Shown: piece after piece, positions 57,266 through 64,000 of the stretch
Numbering within the stretch: position 1 is the stretch's first letter
How the letters are laid out: each line of letters opens with the position of its first letter
Source: Branchinecta lynchi
Lineage: Eukaryota > Arthropoda > Branchiopoda > Anostraca > Branchinectidae
Length of the DNA stretch: 64,000 nt
Assembly: GCA_023053575.1 (NCBI GenBank)
Contig: JAKZAP010000013.1
Span: 20,897,716 to 20,961,715 of the forward strand
Reading direction: 5' to 3'
Notes under the pieces: generated by a model
Databases searched by the model: none
The model's input: only the letters and a program-made list of their open reading frames with translations
Told to the model about the DNA's origin: nothing
Translations under genes and position numbers: made by a program

Positions 57266-58740
57266 TTAGTCGATCCCAGCGTAGTATGGTCGAAAAGTCT
57301 ATCCGCAAGTTAAAGAAAAAATACTCAAGAGGTATCGATGGTATTTGTGCTGCACCCCTGAAGTTTGCTAGTGATTTACTTGTCGATTATATTTGCCTGA
57401 TGTATCAGATGATAATTGAGTCAGGAGTGACACCCAGTGGTTTTGCCGTAGGAAAGCTTTACCCAATTTTGAAAAAAGGGAAACCAGCGGGTTCGTGTAG
57501 TTCCTACCGGCCGATAACCGTGTCAAATGTTTTATGTAAACTCTTTGAGCTAGTCACGCTTGACGAGATTAGCTCGAAGTGTTATGTACCACCGTGTCAA
57601 TTTGGGTTCCAAAAACGACTTGGATGCGCCCATGCTCTTAGTGCATTATGTTCTGTTCTCATTGAGGCTGATTCCCTAAAAGAAGCTCTGGTGCTTGCTA
57701 GTCACGATGTAAGCAGAGCTTTCGATTCCCTTGTTCACGAATATATATTGCATGAAGCTTTTAAGCGTGGCGTTTATCCGTCGATAATCCGAGTTTACAG
57801 AGACCTGTATAAAAATTTGGTTGTGGCGATCCAAGTTCCTGGTTCTCCGGATGTAAACCTGACAGTGCCGGTCAAAAAGGGAGTAAGACAGGGGTCCATT
57901 GTCTCACCTGAGTTGTTTAACAATGCAATAATTGAACCGCAGAGTAAAATTAAACCTGCATGTATTGTTCGGGGCATTGATGTTAGCCTGATAGGATATG
58001 CTGATGATATTCTTAACCCCAGCCGTACTGTTACTCGTTTAGAGGAAAATTTCGATATTCTTAGCACAGAATATGGGCACGTTGGAATGCATTTCAATGC
58101 AGATAAATCCCAAGTCGTACTTTTCAACTGGAAATCTGACCCGGACGTAACAGTACGGCTGGGAAGTGTTCATGTGAAGCCACTGGATTCCCTAATTTAC
58201 CTGGGGTTACCTATTGGAAAATCCATCAAAGAAACCCGTGCTCTACTTATAAAGCATATACGTAAAAGAATTGCAGGTGCATACGGATCTGTAGTATCGA
58301 ATAAGCTACGCTTTCAACGTCCCATCCTCGCGGCTATCTTCAATTCCGTCGCCCTACCTCACATCCTGTATACTGCACCCTTCTGGAGACTTTTCACCAA
58401 AACAGACAAAAAACAAGTCCGGTCAACATTCTATCGTTTTGCCAAATATATATTGCGCCTCCCCCCTTGGACGAGAAACTCTAAAATTTCCAGTCGTTAT
58501 CAAATTAGTGATCCACTAGCAGCAGTGGAGAAACAAATAGAAACATACAGCCAAAATATTGATCACGACTGGAAATCCCTCCTGCTTTAGTTGTATAGTA
58601 AAAGTTATACTGTGTATTTTGTAAGTTACTTTCTTTCGTGTTTTCCTTTCTTTTTCTCTTTTTTTCCTTATTATTTACTCCGTCTTTGTGCCTTGTGTTT
58701 ATTTTGACGGGTTATAAATAAAATCATCATCATCATCATC
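57266..58740 (+). mobile_element. LINE family C, intact RT frame, sense, 5'-truncated
   Basis: The plus-strand frame is open to a stop at 58590; the RT part starts about 57287 (VEKSIRKLKKKYSRGIDGIC). Motifs: SYRPITVSNVLCKLFELVT, LASHDVSRAFDSLVHEYIL, KKGVRQGSIVSPELF, catalytic IGYADDILNPSRTV (about 57995), HFNADKSQVVLFNW and YLGLPIGKS. The C-terminus reads FAKYILRLPPWTRN and DHDWKSLLL. The ORF's first 30 codons lie in the flanking tandem repeat, so its start is not native. No endonuclease. The 3' end has TTTACTCCGTCTTTG, a CCGTC/GACGG stem, GGTTATAAATAAAATCATCA and an (ATC)n tail. It is the only sense-strand LINE here with a clean frame. Confidence 0.93.
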
Positions 58741-60650
58741 AATCATCTTTAGCGATGAGGGGCTTGCAACTTTTGATAGCTGGTATATCCATTATTTGTT
58801 TCCGGTGAATTTGATGTCAATCACGGGAGACGGACTTGTAAGTAAGAATTGGTTCACGAGGGGCTAGACATTTTTGAAAATTGTTGCACATTGTATTCGA
58901 TTTCTGTAAATATGACAGTAAGAAAGTTTGTATCGATGGTCTATCGCTATAACCTAGGATTAACTGTTTACGCAACGGGTACAAACGATACGGTAATGTA
59001 AAACAATAAGGTAATCTTGTAATAATTAATAGTGTCATCTATGGTATTTTAATCCTGAAAAGTTATGGATAGCTTTATAATATCAACTAGATTATATAAG
59101 ATATTGTTCCAAGTTTTCATCCGTCACGATATCTACGATTGAAAAGGATAAAGTTCAACTTCGACGGCAATCGATAGCCGCTGATGAGCTGATCAAAGTA
59201 TATGACATCCATTTTTTGGTAAAAAAATTCCTTTATGAGATACACCAGTTTGAAAGTTTCAAGGGGTTGACAACTTCAGTAGTAAGGTACCCACTGAAAC
59301 CAAAAATAGGCGATACCAGTTGTGAGACATTTAGGGGACTTGTACGCGACAGGCGACTGTTAGCTCATAAGCCGCTAGTTGCCGCTAGTTGGCGTACCAG
59401 TCATTTGATGAACAATTTGGTTCCCAAATGTAAAACATGCAAGGGACTTCTAAGTAATAATCGGCTGTTATGCTACACAAATCTTCAGCGATGAGGGGTT
59501 TGCAACTTTTGCTAGTCGGTGTACCCATTATTTTTATCCGGTGAACTTGATGTCTATCACGGGAAAGGGACTTGTCAGTAGAATCGGTGCACGAGGGGCT
59601 AGAAATTTGTGCAAATTGTTGCACATTGTATACGATTTATATAAATCTGACGGTAAGAAAGTTTGTATCGTTGGTCTATCGCTGTAACCTAGGATTTACT
59701 GTTAACGCAACGGGTACAAACGATACTGTAATGTAAAACAAGGTAGTTTCGTAATAATTAAGAGTGTCATCTATGGTATTTTATTCCTAAAAAGTTACGG
59801 ATAGCTTTATAATACCAACTAGATTATATAGGATATTATTCCAAGTTTTCATCCGTCACGATGTCTACGATTGAAAAGGATGCAGTTCAACTGACTGCAA
59901 AGTCAATTTAGTCCCTTTTTCCGATATGCTTTTGTTGTGGTTAGGGCAATCGATAGCCCTTGAAGAGCTGATCAAAATATATGCCATCCATTTTTTTGAA
60001 CAAAAATCCTTCATGAGATAAACCAGTTTGAAGTTTCAAGGGGTTGACAACTTCAGGAGTAAGGTACACACTGAAACCAAAAATAGGCGATACCAGTTGT
60101 GAGACATGTAAGGGACTTGTAAGCAACAGTCGACTGTAAGCAACAGTCGACTGTTAGCTCATAATCATCTTCGGCAACGAGGAGTTGGCAGCTTTTGCTA
60201 GTTGGTATACCTGTTATTTGTCTCAGGTGTATTCGATGGTAAGAACAATTTTGTTCCCAATTGTAAGACATGCATGGGACTTGTAAGTAATAATCGGCTT
60301 TTATGCTATAATCATCTTCAGCGATGAGGGGTTTGCAACTTTTGATAGCTGGTGTATCCATTATTTGTTTCTGGTGAATTTGATGTCAATCACGGGAGAC
60401 GGACTTGTAAGTAAGAATCGGTTCACGAGGGGGCTAGAAATTTTTGAAAATTGGTGCACATTGTATTCGATTTCTGTAAATATGACAGTAAGAAAGTTTG
60501 TATCGATGGTCTATCGCTATAACCTAGGATTAACTGTTTACGCAACGGGTACAAACGATACGGTAATTTAAAACACTAAGTTAGTTTTGTAATAATTAAT
60601 AGTGTCATCAATGGTATTTTAATCCTGAAACGTTACGGATAGCCTTCTTC
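58738..60650 (+). repeat. Array of three ~750-800-bp units
   Basis: Units open near AATCATCTTTAGCGATGAGG (about 58740, 59483, 60310) and share GGGTTTGCAACTTTTG, TTGATGTCAATCACGGGA, CTATCGCTATAACCTAGGAT and AACGGGTACAAACGATACG. The second halves carry AGGCGATACCAGTTGTGAGA. The first unit abuts the LINE's (ATC)n tail. No protein recognised. Confidence 0.8.
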
Positions 60651-61225
60651 CGATATTGTTTTGTTGTTGGTTTTACAACGCTAAAGAACAGCTTTTGATT
60701 ATGTGATTATTCTTTTTAGATCATACCGTTTTAAAAGCTTCGATAAGTTGACAATTTCAGCATTTAACCGACAGCGAAGAAACAAAGCCAAAGTGTTGCT
60801 CTCGCAACACTTTAGCCGGCGAAGCCGGACAAAGGTTGCTGCAACACTTCACGTTGCCCGGGCAACGTAGGTCTAGTTTTTGCTGTTCGATTGGGCGCTA
60901 AGAAAGGCAATAAAAGTGAAAAAACGCTTATTTTGCGTCTAACCAGGATATGCAACTTTAGATGTTGTTCAGATTTTTGTCTCTACAAGATGGTGTAAAA
61001 ATCATTTCTGTTGCAATTCGTTTCGACCTCTTTTTGGAGCTCATTTTCCTGTATTATACTGCTGCTTTTTTTGCTGTTCGATCGGGTCGTCAAAAGGGTA
61101 GAGATTCTTCTGCATTTTGGTTTTGGAGTCACCGGTCTCTTCTTCTTCTTTCCAGCTAAGATGGATACTTGTCGGCGGCATGTATGGGCGATTTGAAGTT
61201 CCGTACTGTTGTGATAGACTGTCGT
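60651..61225. other. Intron, no gene recognised
   Basis: 60795-60875 holds several hairpins (GTTGCTCTCGCAAC, CCGGCGAAGCCGG, GTTGCCCGGGCAAC). TTTGCTGTTCGAT(T/C)GGG occurs at 60879 and 61071. No exon recognised. Confidence 0.4.
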
Positions 61226-61520
61226 TCAGCCCAAGCTATGTACATGTACACCCAAAGGAGGGAACCAGTACTCCAAAAAATGCTCCCGATACTCCATAGC
61301 CTGCTTGAGAAACCTCACAAGCCAACGAAGGTCACCAACAAATTTTCTTCCCCATAGCCTTAACCAAATCCTCTTTCTCCATCCGATGATGCCCAAAAAT
61401 ATCTTTACGTAAATCATTTATCTCAACGCATCTACCCACCAAATGCAAAATATGTTGGTAGACCAAGTTCCAGCAAAATGTTCAGACCTAAACTCTCCTT
61501 GATTAAGACGATCAGAGAGT
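61226..61520 (-). pseudogene. Possible transposon C-terminal relic
   Basis: Minus strand reads LVYQHILHLVGRCVEINDLR then KDIFGHHRMEKEDLVKAMGK before a stop. It weakly resembles the segment after RNase H in some retroelements, where xxHLxxxCxxxxxLRKxxFG is common. Unproven. Confidence 0.25.
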
Positions 61521-61529
61521 ATCAAAATC

Positions 61530-61690
61530 AGAATCATTTTATTTCTCCACAATAGCATACAGCTAGCCTCGGATTGTCAACATTACAACGGATTACAATC
61601 ATAATACAATACATTCAAAGATTTGTCGAGTTAAAATGCTTAATAAAATAAGGGACAAATGAATTCAGGTACCTCTCGGATGATTTTGTT
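61530..61690 (-). mobile_element. LINE family B 3' end with GATTCTGATTTTGA tail
   Basis: Minus strand SERYLNSFVPYFIKHFNSTN then a stop, matching DRYLKSFVPYFIHHFD at 12790-13590. The 3' UTR ends AGAAATAAAATGATTCTGAT then TTTGATAC. A 60-bp piece (GCTTAATAAAATAAGGGACA, GGTACCTCTCGGA) is duplicated at 61753-61815. Confidence 0.72.
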
Positions 61691-61699
61691 GGCGGGGGC

Positions 61700-62691
61700 T
61701 TAAGGGGCTTAAGTGGCAAAGTGGCAGGTGCTCTGGTCTTGCAGAGTGGCTGGTGCTTAATAAAATAAGGGACACATCAATTCAGGTACCTCTCGGACGA
61801 TTTTGTTGGCGGGGGCTTAAGTTTTTGAAGACCCAAGGAGTATCTGGTCTTGCAGAGTGGCTGGTCTTTATTTTTGTTTCCTTTCCTATCATACTAGTAG
61901 TATCACCAGAATCCGGTGAAAACTGGGAAGTTTGGCAGGGCTACACTTGTTCAGCATGTTGGGAAATTGTGGATATAGTAATACTAATGGTTTAATCAAC
62001 AACATCTTCGGAATTTATAGAAATAGCCTCGGCTGTTTTAATCTTTTCATCATGCAGTTCATAAATAAAACCAGATAGGGTATTTAAAAAAATCGACGGG
62101 TAGAAATTAATTAGTGAAGAATAAAACAAAACATATGGCACGACGGACTTCAGGTTGCGCTCGGATGAATGTACTGAAGAGGAATGAGTTCTTGTCACGT
62201 ATTACGAGATTTTCCGTCATTCTTGTAAAATAATGACATTCCTGCTACAAGAATTCTTTGTTTTTCTGAGAGTTCGGGCGAAATGTCTCGATGTAGGTCG
62301 AATGCTAGTATTTTCGTTGATCTCATAGTAATGTGCCTTCTTTCTGTTAATGACGTGAGCTTTAGTTTGTCCAAGCTTGGTTCATATACAAGTTAGACAC
62401 GAGAGATAGGCTCAAGGTTATGGGCCAAGGTTATTTTTATTTACAAACCTTAATATATCCTAAAAAAATCTGCTACAGAGATAAGAGCCTCTGCGAACAC
62501 GAAAAAATAGTACATTTATAAGAGATTTGTGACTGAGACGTGGTAAATCCTTTCTTCGGGATGTTTTCTCATCGCATTGACGATTCAACCGCTTCAGGGC
62601 ATCGGCACTTAAGCACGACAGTCGTGAATGGAGATCAACTGAATTCAACCCCATTTAGTGATCCCGCCTAAACCTTTTGTCTTGTTTTTAG
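61700..62691. other. End of the 25-kb intron
   Basis: Minus strand at 62165-62095 reads SERNLKSVVPYVLFYSSLIN, possibly a second, decayed family B C-terminus. The acceptor TTTTGTCTTGTTTTTAG lies just before 62692. Confidence 0.4.
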
Positions 62692-62910
62692 TTGAACCTC
62701 GAAATCTGGCTGAGGACTCAATAACTGCCGAAGGATTTCTCCTTCCATCCACAAATATACTTCACGAACTTAACGAGACTGAGGTTTTGAACCCTGGAGC
62801 ACTCGAAACGACTAGCGTCTCTACCCCTCACTTGAACGTACCGTCAACCTCTCAGGCTACCTCTGCCAAGTCAGGGATTTTAGATTCAGTCACATACGAG
62901 TATACCACAG
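62692..62910 (+). CDS. iav: TRPV channel, second exon of the S1-S2 extracellular loop
   Basis: Seventh visible exon, 219 bp, supported by a clean acceptor (TCTTGTTTTTAG), donor (ACAG|GTAAGA at 62911), matching phase 1 in and out, and an open frame. The leading TT completes ATT: ASS then IEPRNLAEDSITAEGFLLPS, TNILHELNETEVLNPGALE, TTSVSTPHLNVPSTSQATS and DSVTYEYTTG. It is Ser/Thr-rich with an N-glycosylation sequon (NET), as expected for an extracellular loop. There is no family motif here, so the assignment rests on position, phase and composition. With the exon at 37298 the loop exceeds 125 residues before S2, which lies beyond the window. Confidence 0.72.
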
Positions 62911-62977
62911 GTAAGATTTTGTTCCTTTTGAGAATGTGAGTTTAATTTTTCCCTTCGCAATTTTTATGTCACTTCCA

Positions 62978-64000
62978 GCCAAGTGCCATATACCGATCAC
63001 TTTTCCGTCGGTCGGTCGGCCAGTCCGGTGATCACGAGCTAGGGTGTAGATGTGCTAGGAGGATGAAGCTGGGCAGGCGTATTAAGGACCCAACGAAAAT
63101 AATTTGGAAATACTCATTTCCCCCATTCGACCATCGTGGGGGGAGTGGAAGGAAGGGGAATCTGGAATCTTGAGGTATGTATAACTTTGGAACGGGCGAT
63201 CGGATCTTAATGAAACTTGATATTTGGAACGACATCGTGCTTTCCTTTGTCAAGTCCGGACCGAATCCGATTAATGTGGGGAGACTCAGAGGGGGGAACA
63301 GGAAACCTTGTCACACGCTTAGAGGCAAAAGAGCAAATTGAGAGAGCAAATTGGGGGGAAGAACAAACACAAGCCCTAGATCCGGCATTGACAGAACTTG
63401 AATGGATTTGGACACTGTTGGGGAAGCTGGATGTTGTTCCTGAATTCGGGCGATCCAGACTCCCGAGGTACCCAGGTAGGCTAGGACGATGAAACTTTTC
63501 AGGTGTATCAGAGACCCGGCAAGATAAACTTGAAAATAGTCAGTTCCCAAATCCGAGCAATCTTATGATACGCTTAAAGTGGAGCGACCAGGAAGAAACT
63601 TGGTGGGAAGAACAAGAACTAGGTATAGAGCCGGACCAGATTTGAGCACCGTGGGGGGAATTGAGGGGGGTATGGAATTCCGATGATCGTGAACTAAGCT
63701 ACTTCCAGAGATGCTAGGACTATGAAACTTTGCTGGAATATTAGTGAATCGACAAGATTGGTTCAGAAATTATCACTTCCCAAATCCGACCATCCCTTTC
63801 AAGTACTAATTTTTACCGCAAAGTAAAAAATATATTAAGGAAAATATACATTTTCATGATCCCGTCAGTCCATGATCATTTATGCAACAATGGTTTTGCT
63901 TAGAAATGAACTTGGAGCTTCCTTAAAGTGCGCATCTTAACCGTAAAGTGAAAAAATTACTTTTGACCAAATTATACATTTCATGATCCCCGAGGTTGAT
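62978..64000 (-). mobile_element. GGCACTTG-family repeat, copy 3, reversed, cut by the window end
   Basis: Opens CAGCCAAGTGCCATATACCG then ATCACTTTTCCGTCGGTCGG, the exact reverse of the right end of copy 1. Then AGGACGATGAAACTTTTCAG-type units, GAACGGGCGATCGGATCTTA and ATGAAACTTGATATTTGG. The tail at 63880-64000 reverses the start of copy 1 (CGCATCTTAACCGTAAAGTG). It starts about 68 bp after the exon at 62692-62910. Confidence 0.75.

Noticed and set aside
1..64000. CRISPR, operons, rRNA, tRNA or prokaryotic defence system
   Set aside because: The spliced TRPV gene, consensus GT-AG introns and non-LTR elements show animal nuclear DNA. Tandem arrays here lack CRISPR spacer-repeat structure.

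Overview
This is a single-scaffold piece of an animal genome: AT-rich, intron-dominated, packed with transposon relics, with one 100-N assembly gap at 40255-40354. There are no bacterial-style operons, and I see no rRNA, tRNA or CRISPR. The only host gene I can support is one plus-strand gene whose exons lie at 2008-2197, 6672-6825, 13946-14096, 20733-20836, 26708-26790, 37298-37539 and 62692-62910. Spliced in order, their phases match and they read as the ankyrin domain, pre-S1 linker, first membrane segment and first extracellular loop of a TRPV-family cation channel of the Inactive (Iav)/OSM-9 type. The upstream exons (N-terminus, first ankyrin repeats) and downstream exons (S2-S6, pore, C-terminus) lie outside the window. 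Almost everything else is intron, with lengths of about 4.5, 7.1, 6.6, 5.9, 10.5 and 25.2 kb. An Iav-type TRPV subunit suggests an invertebrate, probably a protostome. I cannot name the species.

Region by region: 1-2007 is upstream intron. 2.2-6.3 kb has a small MITE, a LINE 3' end and a 1.4-kb repeat whose ends carry a GGCACTTG motif. 7.2-9.1 kb is a decayed antisense LINE. 10.5-12.3 kb is tandem repeats. 12.8-19.6 kb is a nest of antisense LINEs, including one inserted inside another. 20.2-26.4 kb has a TTAA-flanked MITE, another GGCACTTG-family copy and a 2.3-kb hAT-like element. 27-35 kb has tandem arrays, a LINE relic and a 24-bp minisatellite. 35-37.2 kb has two more TTAA MITEs, one broken by a hAT-like MITE. 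The 25-kb intron (37.5-62.7 kb) holds two large foldback elements (41.46-43.59 and 48.86-50.69 kb), several tandem arrays, palindromic TA-flanked MITEs, a sense LINE with an intact reverse-transcriptase frame (57.3-58.7 kb) and a three-unit array (58.74-60.65 kb).

The most distinctive material is mobile-element biology. There are two foldback elements with arms built of short tandem repeats, one with a clean 8-bp target duplication. Several LINE lineages end not in poly(A) but in different short tandem repeats, and three of them share a TTTACTCCG motif near the 3' end. There is also a family of palindromic MITEs. Most LINE coding relics lie antisense to the channel gene. Nothing in the window looks like a multi-gene functional system. 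The only host function visible is the TRPV channel.
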